The notes under the pieces were generated by a model. That model saw nothing but the letters and a program-made list of their open reading frames with translations. It did not search any database and had not been told where the DNA came from. A stretch of 64,000 nt of DNA from Mycolicibacterium peregrinum (lineage in GTDB: Bacteria > Actinomycetota > Actinomycetes > Mycobacteriales > Mycobacteriaceae), in NCBI RefSeq assembly GCF_001665785.1, contig NZ_LZSO01000038.1, forward strand, positions 62,001-126,000, written 5' to 3'. A program made the translations under genes and the position numbers. Positions 15,774 to 25,178 of the stretch are shown piece by piece; positions within the stretch are counted from its first letter, which is position 1, and each line of letters starts with the position of its first letter.

Positions 15774-17330
15774 GTGACGACGATGGTGAACCGGGACGCG
15801 ACGCGCGACGAGCGCCCGCGCGAGGAATCGACGACACAGCCCGGCTCCGAACGCACCTATCAGGTCCGCACCTACGGCTGTCAGATGAACGTGCACGACT
15901 CCGAGCGGCTGTCGGGCCTGCTGGAGGACGCGGGATACCGAAGGGCCCCTGACGGCGCCGACGCCGACATCGTCGTGTTCAACACCTGTGCGGTGCGCGA
16001 GAACGCCGACAACAAGCTCTACGGCAACCTCAGCCACCTGGCCCCGCGCAAGCAGTCCGATCCGAACATGCAGATCGCCGTCGGTGGATGCCTGGCCCAG
16101 AAGGACCGCGACTCGGTCCTGCGCCGCGCCCCATACGTCGACGTGGTCTTCGGCACCCACAACATCGGGTCCCTGCCCACACTGCTGGAACGGGCCCGCC
16201 ACAACCGCGCCGCCCAGGTCGAGATCGTCGAGGCCCTGCAGGAGTTTCCGTCCACCCTGCCCGCGACGCGCGAGTCGGCCTATGCGGCCTGGGTGTCGAT
16301 CTCAGTGGGCTGCAACAACACCTGCACGTTCTGCATCGTGCCGTCGCTGCGCGGCAAAGAGGTCGACCGCCGACCCGGGGACATCCTGGCCGAGGTGCAG
16401 ACCCTGGCTTCCCAAGGCGTGCTCGAGGTCACCCTGCTGGGTCAGAACGTCAACGCCTACGGCGTCTCTTTCGCCGACCCCGATGTGCCGCGCGACCGCA
16501 GCGCGTTCGCCAAATTGCTGCGCGCCTGCGGCGACGTGGAAGGGCTGGAGCGGGTGCGGTTCACCTCACCGCACCCCGCCGAGTTCACCGACGACGTGAT
16601 CGAGGCGATGGCGCAGACCCCCAACGTCTGCCCGACGCTGCACATGCCGCTGCAGTCCGGTTCGGACCGGGTCCTCAAGGCGATGCGCCGCTCGTACCGG
16701 GCCGACCGCTACCTGGGCATCATCGACAAGGTGCGAGCCGCCATCCCGGACGCGGCCATCACCACCGACCTGATCGTCGGCTTCCCCGGCGAGACCGAGG
16801 AAGATTTCCAGGCCACCCTCGACGTCGTCGAGCGGTCCCGCTTTGCCACCGCGTTCACCTTCCAGTACTCCATCCGGCCCGGCACCCCGGCCGCCGACAT
16901 GCCCGACCAGTTGCCGAAAGCGGTTGTCTCCGAACGCTATCAGCGGCTGATCGACCTTCAGGAGCGGATCTCCCTTGAGGAGAACCAGGCTCAGATCGGT
17001 CGGGCGGTGGAACTGCTCGTCGCCACGGGTGAGGGGCGAAAGGACGCCAGCACCGCCCGCATGTCGGGCCGGGCCCGCGACGGCAGGCTGGTGCATTTCA
17101 GCCCCGGCGCCGACGCGGAGCGGATCCGTCCCGGCGACATCGTCACCACCACCGTGACCGGCGCCGCGCCGCACCACCTGATCGCCGACGCCCCGTTGGC
17201 GACCCACCGCCGTACCCTCGCCGGCGACGCCCATGAGGCGGGGCGGCGCCCGCGTACCGGCGTCGGCCTCGGGCTGCCGCGGATCGGTGCGCCGGAAACC
17301 CCGCCGTCATCAGGAGGATGTGGCTGTTGA
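15774..17330 (+). CDS. miaB: tRNA-2-methylthio-N6-dimethylallyladenosine synthase MiaB
   Basis: Radical-SAM methylthiotransferase acting at A37 of tRNAs that MiaA has prenylated. 518 residues. The N-terminal UPF0004 domain holds the auxiliary cluster Cys36, Cys72 and Cys106. The radical-SAM motif CNNTCTFC is at 180-187. A C-terminal TRAM domain follows. Start is GTG 15774; ATG 15783 is possible. The last residues are Gly/Cys rich. Its stop overlaps the next gene (TTGA). Confidence 0.97.
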   Translation: MTTMVNRDATRDERPREESTTQPGSERTYQVRTYGCQMNVHDSERLSGLLEDAGYRRAPDGADADIVVFNTCAVRENADNKLYGNLSHLAPRKQSDPNMQIAVGGCLAQKDRDSVLRRAPYVDVVFGTHNIGSLPTLLERARHNRAAQVEIVEALQEFPSTLPATRESAYAAWVSISVGCNNTCTFCIVPSLRGKEVDRRPGDILAEVQTLASQGVLEVTLLGQNVNAYGVSFADPDVPRDRSAFAKLLRACGDVEGLERVRFTSPHPAEFTDDVIEAMAQTPNVCPTLHMPLQSGSDRVLKAMRRSYRADRYLGIIDKVRAAIPDAAITTDLIVGFPGETEEDFQATLDVVERSRFATAFTFQYSIRPGTPAADMPDQLPKAVVSERYQRLIDLQERISLEENQAQIGRAVELLVATGEGRKDASTARMSGRARDGRLVHFSPGADAERIRPGDIVTTTVTGAAPHHLIADAPLATHRRTLAGDAHEAGRRPRTGVGLGLPRIGAPETPPSSGGCGC

Positions 17331-17983
17331 GTAACGAAAGCGACTTCGACCGGTTCAAGGACGACCTGGCGGCCGTCGAGCGCAAGGTCACCCGCGAATT
17401 CGACACGGGGCCGCGGGCGATGGTCGTGGCCATCCTGGTGTTCGTGGTGCTGCTGTCGTTCGTGCTGCCGCACACCGGCACCACCAAGGGGTTCGACGTC
17501 CTGGTCGGTGACGCCACGGCCGTGAGCGACGGCATCTCACTGCCGTCCCGGGTGTTCACCTGGTTGGCGCTGGTGTTCTCGGTCGGGTTCTCAACCCTGG
17601 CGCTGATCACCCGCCGCTGGGCGCTGGCCTGGACAGCACTGGCCGGTTCTGCGGTGGCCAGCGCGCTCGGGATGCTTGCGGTGTGGTCGCGTCAGACCGC
17701 CGCGGGCCATCCCGGCCCGGGAATCGGGCTGATCATCGGATGGCTGGCCGTGATCGTCCTGACCTTCCACTGGGCCCGCGTGGTGTGGTCGCGCACCGCA
17801 CTGCAGCTGGCGGCAGAAGAGGATCGGCGCCGCGAAGCCGCGAAGCATCAACAGCACGGCGTGCTCGGCATCCCCATGCCAGGCGACGGCAAGGCCGACG
17901 TGACCAAAACGAACGTGACCAAGAACGACGTCACGAAGACCGAGGCTGCCGGAGAGAAGCCGGACCAGCCAGACCAGGCCTAG
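17327..17983 (+). CDS. conserved membrane protein downstream of miaB (Rv2732c-like)
   Basis: A 218-residue protein with four hydrophobic segments (about residues 33-50, 72-93, 97-117 and 135-155) between a charged N-terminus and a Lys/Thr/Asp-rich tail with repeats of the type VTKTNVTKNDVTKTE. I choose TTG 17327 because a perfect AGGAGG (17312-17317) lies 9 bp upstream and the start overlaps the miaB stop. The ATG at 17318 abuts the AGGAGG with no spacer. Function unknown. Confidence 0.85.
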   Translation: MSNESDFDRFKDDLAAVERKVTREFDTGPRAMVVAILVFVVLLSFVLPHTGTTKGFDVLVGDATAVSDGISLPSRVFTWLALVFSVGFSTLALITRRWALAWTALAGSAVASALGMLAVWSRQTAAGHPGPGIGLIIGWLAVIVLTFHWARVVWSRTALQLAAEEDRRREAAKHQQHGVLGIPMPGDGKADVTKTNVTKNDVTKTEAAGEKPDQPDQA

Positions 17984-17990
17984 CTGCGCT

Positions 17991-18006
17991 CAGCCAGGCC
18001 TGGCTG
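17991..18006. terminator. 16-bp perfect palindrome between convergent genes
   Basis: CAGCCAGGCCTGGCTG is a perfect palindrome without a loop, lying between the ends of the miaB operon and the DUF349 gene. It could stop transcription in both directions or simply be a repeat; it follows a nearby half copy CCAGGCCTAGCTG. Confidence 0.35.
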
Positions 18007-19362
18007 CTATCTGCGCTCTCCGAGTGTGGCGGCCGCGGCGTCGGCCCACTGACGCCACTGTTCGGCGCTCGCCCGGGCCTCGGCTGCATCCTTGGCCCGG
18101 CCGGCGGCCTCCGCCTTCTCGGCTTGCTTCTCGAACTGCTCGGCACGGGCACGGAACTGGTCGGCACGGGCCTGCGCCTCGGGGTCGACACCACCGGCCG
18201 GGGCGTCGCGGACCTTCTTCTCCACAGCCCGCAGGCGACGTTCCAGATCGGCGGCCCGCTCGCGGGGGACCTTGCCGATCGCGTCCCACTTGTCACCGAT
18301 CGTGCGCAGTGCGGCGCGGGCGGCATCCAGATCCGTCGTGTCGATCTTCTCGGCCTCGGCCAGCAGCGCTTCCTTGGCGGTGGCATTTGCCTTGAACTCG
18401 GCGTCGCGTTCGGCGTGGGCGGCGTTACGGGCCCCGAAGAACGTGTCCTGGGCGGCCTTGAACCGGTGCCACAACGCATCGTCGACGTCCTTGGCGGCGC
18501 GTCCGGCCGCCTTCCACTGGGTCAGCAGGTCGCGGAACGCGGCACCGGTGGCGCCCCAGTCGGTCGAGCCGGACAGCTGCTCGGCCTGCTCGCACAGCGC
18601 TTCCTTGAGCTGGCGGGCGCCTACGCGCCCGCGGTCCAGTTCGGCGAAGTGCGAGCCGCGACGACGGTTGAACGTCTCGCGGGCCGACGAGTAGCGCTTC
18701 CACAGGGCGTCGTCGAGCTTGCGGTCCAGCCCGGTGATGGTGCGCCACTCATCGAGGATCTCGCGCAGGCGGTCACCGGCGGACTTCCACTGGGTGGAGT
18801 TGGCCGCCAGATCCTCGGCCTCGGCGGCGAGCGCCTCCTTGCGTGCGGTCTGGGCGGCGCGGTGCTCGTCGCGCTGGGCCCGCTCGGTCTTGGCGGCTTC
18901 GTCGGCGTGTTCCAGGATGGCCGACAGGCGGGCGTTCAGCGCATCGACATCGCCGAGAACTGCTGCGGTGGGCAGACTTTCCGCCAGCGCTGCGGCCGCC
19001 GACTTGATCTTGCGGGCATCGCCGGTGCCCGACGACAGCCGGCGTTCGAGCAGCGCGACCTCGGTGTGCAGATCATCGAAGCGCCGACCGAAGTGCGCGT
19101 ACGCCGACTCGGTGTCGCCCGCCTGCCACGAGCCGATGACACGCTCGCCGGATCCGCTGATCAACCACACCGTGCCGTCGGCGTCCACGCGTCCGAACTG
19201 GTGTGGGTCGCCGGCCGGGGCCACGGCAACTACGGGTGCGACCCGGCTGGGGCGGGGAACGGGGCGGGGTGGTCCGGGCCTCGGACCGGGCGAGGGCGTG
19301 GGCTTCGGGGTGGGCCCGGACGTCGGCTCGGGGGTGGCTCCGCCTGGCTCACTGGTTGTCAT
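18007..19362 (-). CDS. DUF349 coiled-coil protein (Rv2731-like)
   Basis: A 451-residue protein starting MTTSEPGGATPEP at ATG 19362. A Pro-rich leader (residues 10-45) precedes a small domain ending near HFGRRFDDLH. Three or more DUF349 helical repeats follow (QWKSAGDRLREILDEW...LDDALWKRY, QWKAAGRAAKDVDDALWHRF, KWDAIGKVPRERAADLERR). The C-terminus is a long Ala/Glu/Arg helix. It resembles the alanine- and arginine-rich Rv2731 at the same locus in M. tuberculosis. Cytoplasmic, function unknown. Confidence 0.88.
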   Translation of the reverse strand: MTTSEPGGATPEPTSGPTPKPTPSPGPRPGPPRPVPRPSRVAPVVAVAPAGDPHQFGRVDADGTVWLISGSGERVIGSWQAGDTESAYAHFGRRFDDLHTEVALLERRLSSGTGDARKIKSAAAALAESLPTAAVLGDVDALNARLSAILEHADEAAKTERAQRDEHRAAQTARKEALAAEAEDLAANSTQWKSAGDRLREILDEWRTITGLDRKLDDALWKRYSSARETFNRRRGSHFAELDRGRVGARQLKEALCEQAEQLSGSTDWGATGAAFRDLLTQWKAAGRAAKDVDDALWHRFKAAQDTFFGARNAAHAERDAEFKANATAKEALLAEAEKIDTTDLDAARAALRTIGDKWDAIGKVPRERAADLERRLRAVEKKVRDAPAGGVDPEAQARADQFRARAEQFEKQAEKAEAAGRAKDAAEARASAEQWRQWADAAAATLGERR

Positions 19363-19588
19363 ATCCGCTCCTCGTACTCCGCACGGTTGCCCGCGCATCT
19401 GCCGCGCGACGCGGCGCCTGATGCTGTCGCTTTGTCCGCTATTGAAGCAGGTCGTGCTGTGCCGTGCCCACGGCTTTAGGCGCAATGCCCGGACAAACTC
19501 GCATGGACGGGCTCTCACACGGGCCGATCTGGCGTCCTACCGGGCCTCGGCGCGCGGCCCGGAAGGGATCGCGCACTAGTTTGGTGAG

Positions 19589-20275
19589 GTGCTGAGCGCC
19601 ATTGCGATCGTCCCTGCCACACCGGTCCTGGTGCCCGAACTGGTGGGTGCGGCCGCGGGCGAGGTGGCCGACCTGCGGGAGGCCGTCGTCGCCGCAGCGG
19701 GTTCGCTACCGCCGCGCTGGCTGGCGATCGGAGTCGGCCCGAATGGCGCGGTGTACGGGCCGGACTGTGCAGGGACCTTCGCCGGCTACGGCGTCGACGT
19801 CCCCGTGGCTCTCGGTGCCGGGGCGGTGGGCGATCCGGTCGCACTGCCGCTCTGTGCCCTGGTCGCCGGGTGGATCCGCGGGCAGGTTGCCCCCGGCGCC
19901 GACATCGAGGTGCACGTCTGTGCCGCATCACAGCAGGTCGGCGATGCGCTGGCCCGAGGTCGCGTCCTGCGCGCCCGGCTCGATGAGTCTCCGGATCCTG
20001 TCGGTGTCCTCGTGGTCGCCGATGGCCTGAACACGCTCACCCCGGCGGCCCCCGGTGGCCACGACCCGGACTCGGCGCCGGTCCAACAGCAAGTCGACGA
20101 TGCCCTGGCCACCGGAGACCTCGCGGCGCTGGCCGAGCTGCCCGGGACCGTGCTCGGCAGGGTTGCCTACCAGGTACTGGCCGGACTGACCGAACCCGAG
20201 CCGGGATCGGCCCGTGAGCGCTATCGCGGAGCCCCGTACGGCGTCGGTTACTTCGTCGGCGAATGGCTGCCGTGA
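19589..20275 (+). CDS. LigB-like (class III extradiol dioxygenase fold) protein, Rv2728c-like
   Basis: A 228-residue protein starting with GTG (MLSAIAIVPATPVLVPELVG). The N-terminal VPATPVLVPEL and the distribution of conserved Gly/Asp fit the class III extradiol dioxygenase subunit B-like proteins found just before miaA in mycobacteria. Clear iron-binding His pairs are not obvious, so catalysis is doubtful. Its end overlaps miaA by 13 bp, indicating co-translation with miaA, dapF and hflX. Confidence 0.8.
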   Translation: MLSAIAIVPATPVLVPELVGAAAGEVADLREAVVAAAGSLPPRWLAIGVGPNGAVYGPDCAGTFAGYGVDVPVALGAGAVGDPVALPLCALVAGWIRGQVAPGADIEVHVCAASQQVGDALARGRVLRARLDESPDPVGVLVVADGLNTLTPAAPGGHDPDSAPVQQQVDDALATGDLAALAELPGTVLGRVAYQVLAGLTEPEPGSARERYRGAPYGVGYFVGEWLP

Positions 20276-21180
20276 CGCGGCCCATCGCGGTCATCGGACC
20301 GACCGGCACGGGAAAATCAGCCCTGGCACTCGCGCTCGCCGAACAGCTCGGTGGTGAGATCGTGAACGCCGACGCGATGCAGCTCTACCGTGGCATGGAC
20401 ATCGGCACCGCCAAGTTGCCGATCGCCGAGCGGCGAGGCATCCCACACCACCAGCTCGATGTCCTGGACGTCATCGAGACCGCGACGGTGGCCCGGTATC
20501 AACAGGAGGCCGCGGCCGACGTAGAGGCCATCGCAGCCCGCGGCGCGGTGCCGGTGATCGTGGGCGGTTCGATGCTCTACATCCAGTCGCTGCTCGACGA
20601 GTGGACGTTCCCGGCCACCGATCCGGTGGTGCGGGCGCGGTGGGAGGCGCGACTGGCCGAGGTGGGGGTGGCCGCCCTGCACGTCGAGCTGACCCGGGTG
20701 GACCCGGCGGCCGGGGCGTCGATCCTGCCGACGGATGGCCGGCGCATCGTGCGAGCTCTGGAGGTCGTGGAGCTCACCGGTCAGCCGTTCGCGGCCTCGG
20801 CGCCGAGCATCGGCACCCCCCGCTGGGACACTGCGATCATCGGATTGGACTGGGACACAGCCATTCTCGACCAGCGCCTGGAACAGCGCACCGACCTGAT
20901 GTTCGACGAAGGCCTGGTGGACGAGGTGCACACGCTGATCGGTCGCGGCCTGCGCGACGGGGTCACCGCGGCGCGGGCGCTCGGCTATGCGCAGGTGTTG
21001 GCTGACTTGGATGCCGGGGGAGACGGCTCGGCCGCGCGGGAGCCGACGTTCATCGGCACCCGCCGCTATGTACGTCGGCAGCGCTCCTGGTTCCGGCGTG
21101 ACCATCGGGTGGTGTGGTTGGACGGGGCCGCCGACGGACTGGTGCGCGACGCGTTGCGGGCGTGGCGCCACGTATCCTGA
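20263..21180 (+). CDS. miaA: tRNA dimethylallyltransferase MiaA
   Basis: Transfers a dimethylallyl group to A37 of tRNAs reading U-initial codons, the step before MiaB. 305 residues. The P-loop GPTGTGKS is at 12-19, followed by NADAMQLYRGMDIGTAK and GRRIVRALEV, all classical. Overlaps the preceding gene by 13 bp; dapF starts 4 bp after its stop. Confidence 0.97.
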   Translation: MAAVTRPIAVIGPTGTGKSALALALAEQLGGEIVNADAMQLYRGMDIGTAKLPIAERRGIPHHQLDVLDVIETATVARYQQEAAADVEAIAARGAVPVIVGGSMLYIQSLLDEWTFPATDPVVRARWEARLAEVGVAALHVELTRVDPAAGASILPTDGRRIVRALEVVELTGQPFAASAPSIGTPRWDTAIIGLDWDTAILDQRLEQRTDLMFDEGLVDEVHTLIGRGLRDGVTAARALGYAQVLADLDAGGDGSAAREPTFIGTRRYVRRQRSWFRRDHRVVWLDGAADGLVRDALRAWRHVS

Positions 21181-21184
21181 ACAG

Positions 21185-22108
21185 GTGATCTTCGGCGCAG
21201 TTGGTTTTGTGAAAGGGCACGGCACCCAGAACGATTTCGTGGTGCTGCCCGACCTCGACGCCGCGTTGTCGCTGACGCCGGATGCCGTCGCCGCCCTGTG
21301 CGACCGGCGCCGCGGTCTCGGCGCCGACGGCGTGCTGCGGGTGACGACCGCAGGTGCCGCGCAGGCCGCCGGGGTGTTCGACCGACTTCCCGACGGGGTG
21401 GCGGCTTCCGACTGGTACATGGACTACCGCAACGCCGATGGCTCGATCGCGCAGATGTGCGGCAACGGCGTGCGGGTGTTCGCGCACTACCTGCGCGCGT
21501 CCGGACTGGAATCCGCAGACGAGTTCGTGGTCGGGTCGCTGGCCGGTCCCCGTCCGGTGGTGTTGCACAGCGTCGACGCGACGACCGCCGACGTCACCGT
21601 CGAGATGGGCAAGGCCAACCAGTTCGGCACCGGCACCGCCGTCGTCGGCGGCCGCACCGTCAGCGGGCTGGCCGTCGACATGGGCAATCCGCACCTGGCC
21701 TGCGTCGGGCTGACCGAGGACGAGTTGGCGGCACTCGATGTGGCCGCACCGGTGTCGTTCGACACGCAGCTGTTCCCCGAAGGCGTCAACGTCGAGGTCC
21801 TGACCGCTCCGGTGGACGGCGCGGTCTCGATGCGGGTGCACGAGCGTGGTGTCGGTGAGACCCGTTCCTGCGGTACCGGCACCGTCGCGGCCGCGCTGGC
21901 GGCCCTGGCCGGTCAGGGTGCCGATACCGGGACGTTGCGGGTGCGTATCCCCGGCGGGGAGGTCACCGTGACGATCACCGAGTCCACCAGCTTCCTGCGC
22001 GGTCCCTCCGTGCTGGTGGCGCGCGGTGAGCTGAGCAACGAGTGGTGGGAGAACTCGGTGGCACACTGTGCTCTCCAAATTGGGGTGCGCGCGGCCGGAC
22101 CCACGTGA
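21185..22108 (+). CDS. dapF: diaminopimelate epimerase DapF
   Basis: Converts L,L- to meso-diaminopimelate for peptidoglycan and lysine. 307 residues from GTG 21185 (VIFGAVGFVKGHGTQNDFV). Both catalytic Cys motifs are present, MCGNGVR and SCGTGT, as are GNPHLA and FPEGVNVEV. The C-terminus is some 15 residues longer than in M. tuberculosis. Longer in-frame starts upstream lie inside miaA and are rejected. Confidence 0.97.
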   Translation: MIFGAVGFVKGHGTQNDFVVLPDLDAALSLTPDAVAALCDRRRGLGADGVLRVTTAGAAQAAGVFDRLPDGVAASDWYMDYRNADGSIAQMCGNGVRVFAHYLRASGLESADEFVVGSLAGPRPVVLHSVDATTADVTVEMGKANQFGTGTAVVGGRTVSGLAVDMGNPHLACVGLTEDELAALDVAAPVSFDTQLFPEGVNVEVLTAPVDGAVSMRVHERGVGETRSCGTGTVAAALAALAGQGADTGTLRVRIPGGEVTVTITESTSFLRGPSVLVARGELSNEWWENSVAHCALQIGVRAAGPT

Positions 22109-22124
22109 CAACCTGTAAGTACAT

Positions 22125-23534
<1,410 letters not shown>

Positions 23535-23541
23535 GCGCGCG

Positions 23542-25071
23542 TCAGGCGGCAGATTTCTTCTTGCTGCCGGTGTCCTTGGTGCCGGTGTCCTTTGCCTCGG
23601 CACGGTCCGTGGCCTTGTCTTTCGCGCCGTCCTGGCCCAGGGCCTTGCGCACGCTGCTTCGGAGCGACTTCGCCATGTCACGCGCCGGATGTCCCTTGGT
23701 GGCGAGCGCTTTCGGCAATGAGGCCCGCTGCTTCGGGGCTGTCGCGTCGGCGTCGGCAGCGTTCGGCGCCGTCTCGGGCTCGGTGACCGTGCTCAGACGC
23801 CGGAGCGGTTTGTCATCGGAGGTGGCGGACACTTTTGTGGTGTCGACAACGGTCTTGTCGGCCGTGTCCGGGATCCGGACGGTCACGCCGGACTGCGTCG
23901 GATCGGTCCATCCCGGCAGTGGGTCGAGCCCGGGGTTGAGCGCGGCCCGGATGCCCTCCGGAATGTCGTTCACCAGGTCGGTGGCCAACTTGACCGGATT
24001 GAACCTGGGCAGCAATTGGAACGGTGTCGGACTGCTGTAGTCGGTTCTGGTGTAACCCGTTTCGATCAGGGTCTGCGCCATCGGGGAGATCAGGTCGACG
24101 ATCGGAATCACCACGGCGGACGTGCCGGTCGCCGCACCCAGGTCGAGCAGCGGCTGCATGATCGGCAGCGTCTTCGCCGGCAGGGTGACGTAGTAGGTAT
24201 CGCTGCCGGCGACCTTCTGGCAGTGGGTTTCGGCACTGCAGTTCGCTTTCGCGTTCTCGATCGCGGCCTGCACCTGTTCTGGTGTGTAGCCGTACGGCGT
24301 CGCGGTGTCCGGATCGTCACCTCGGGGGTCCAGGTAGGAGCCGTGCACGTACTCGAATCCGGCCAGCGCATTCGCCAGGGCGAGCGGATTGAGCACCCAT
24401 GACGGCGCGTCGGCGACACCGTCGTACTGAAGCGCGATGTCGTAGGTCTCGATGCCGGTGTCCGTCGGAGTGGGTTGACCGAATGTCGCGTCGAGGATCG
24501 GCACGGTCCCGAGGATCGCCAGCCGCTCGAACAGGCCGCCGTCAGGGCGGTTGGGGTTACCGATCAGGACAAAGCTCAGATTCTGCTTCTGCTCGTCGGT
24601 CAGGTCCGCGAGGTTGCCCTTGACGATGCCGGCCACCGTTGCGCCCTGCGAGTAGCCGAAGACGGTCACGGGATGCGCCGCACTGGGGTTGTTGGCACCC
24701 ACGAGTTCACTGGTCAGTCGGGTCACCCCGCTGGCCACCGACACGTTCCATTTGGCGCCCTCCAGTCCGCCCCAGCCGGGGAGCGGGATGGGCCAGAACT
24801 GGGCGATGTAGGGGATGGCCACCGGCGCCGCACAATCCTCGGCGCCACAACTGCCGCTGGGCTGGACGTAGTAGGCCACGGCATTGGCCAGGTAGTTGTT
24901 GGAGTCCTGCGGGTTCGGGGTTCCGGTGCCCGGCACGATCAGCGGTGTCACCGCCACCACCAGACCGACTGCCGCGGTGCCGACGGGCGTCAGGCCGATG
25001 ACCACCGAGCCGGATACCGCTACGGCGCCGACCAGCAGTGACCTGGCAGCAGAACGGGGTGAGAATCGCAT
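23542..25071 (-). CDS. secreted PE-PPE-domain serine hydrolase
   Basis: A 509-residue protein with an N-terminal signal/hydrophobic region (residues 1-45) followed by a PE-PPE hydrolase domain with alpha/beta fold. Nucleophile elbow GYSQG (Ser141), and a typical NPNRPDGGLFERL stretch. The last ~110 residues are low-complexity Lys/Asp/Ala. Family members are cutinase-like esterases of mycobacteria. No PE or PPE leader is present. ATG 25071 is chosen because the signal begins there. Confidence 0.88.
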   Translation of the reverse strand: MRFSPRSAARSLLVGAVAVSGSVVIGLTPVGTAAVGLVVAVTPLIVPGTGTPNPQDSNNYLANAVAYYVQPSGSCGAEDCAAPVAIPYIAQFWPIPLPGWGGLEGAKWNVSVASGVTRLTSELVGANNPSAAHPVTVFGYSQGATVAGIVKGNLADLTDEQKQNLSFVLIGNPNRPDGGLFERLAILGTVPILDATFGQPTPTDTGIETYDIALQYDGVADAPSWVLNPLALANALAGFEYVHGSYLDPRGDDPDTATPYGYTPEQVQAAIENAKANCSAETHCQKVAGSDTYYVTLPAKTLPIMQPLLDLGAATGTSAVVIPIVDLISPMAQTLIETGYTRTDYSSPTPFQLLPRFNPVKLATDLVNDIPEGIRAALNPGLDPLPGWTDPTQSGVTVRIPDTADKTVVDTTKVSATSDDKPLRRLSTVTEPETAPNAADADATAPKQRASLPKALATKGHPARDMAKSLRSSVRKALGQDGAKDKATDRAEAKDTGTKDTGSKKKSAA

Positions 25072-25178
25072 CGGCCCGGATCTCCTTCTGCTGACGAAGC
25101 CGTCAGCGCTGAAGGGATCTTTGCACCGGCACGCAACTGTCACCGGAAAACGGCCGAAGTGGTGGCGGCCCAACGGTT

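Noticed and set aside
17683..19479. 598-codon plus-strand frame through the DUF349 gene
   Set aside because: Low-complexity Gly/Arg/Leu translation opposite a well supported repeat protein.
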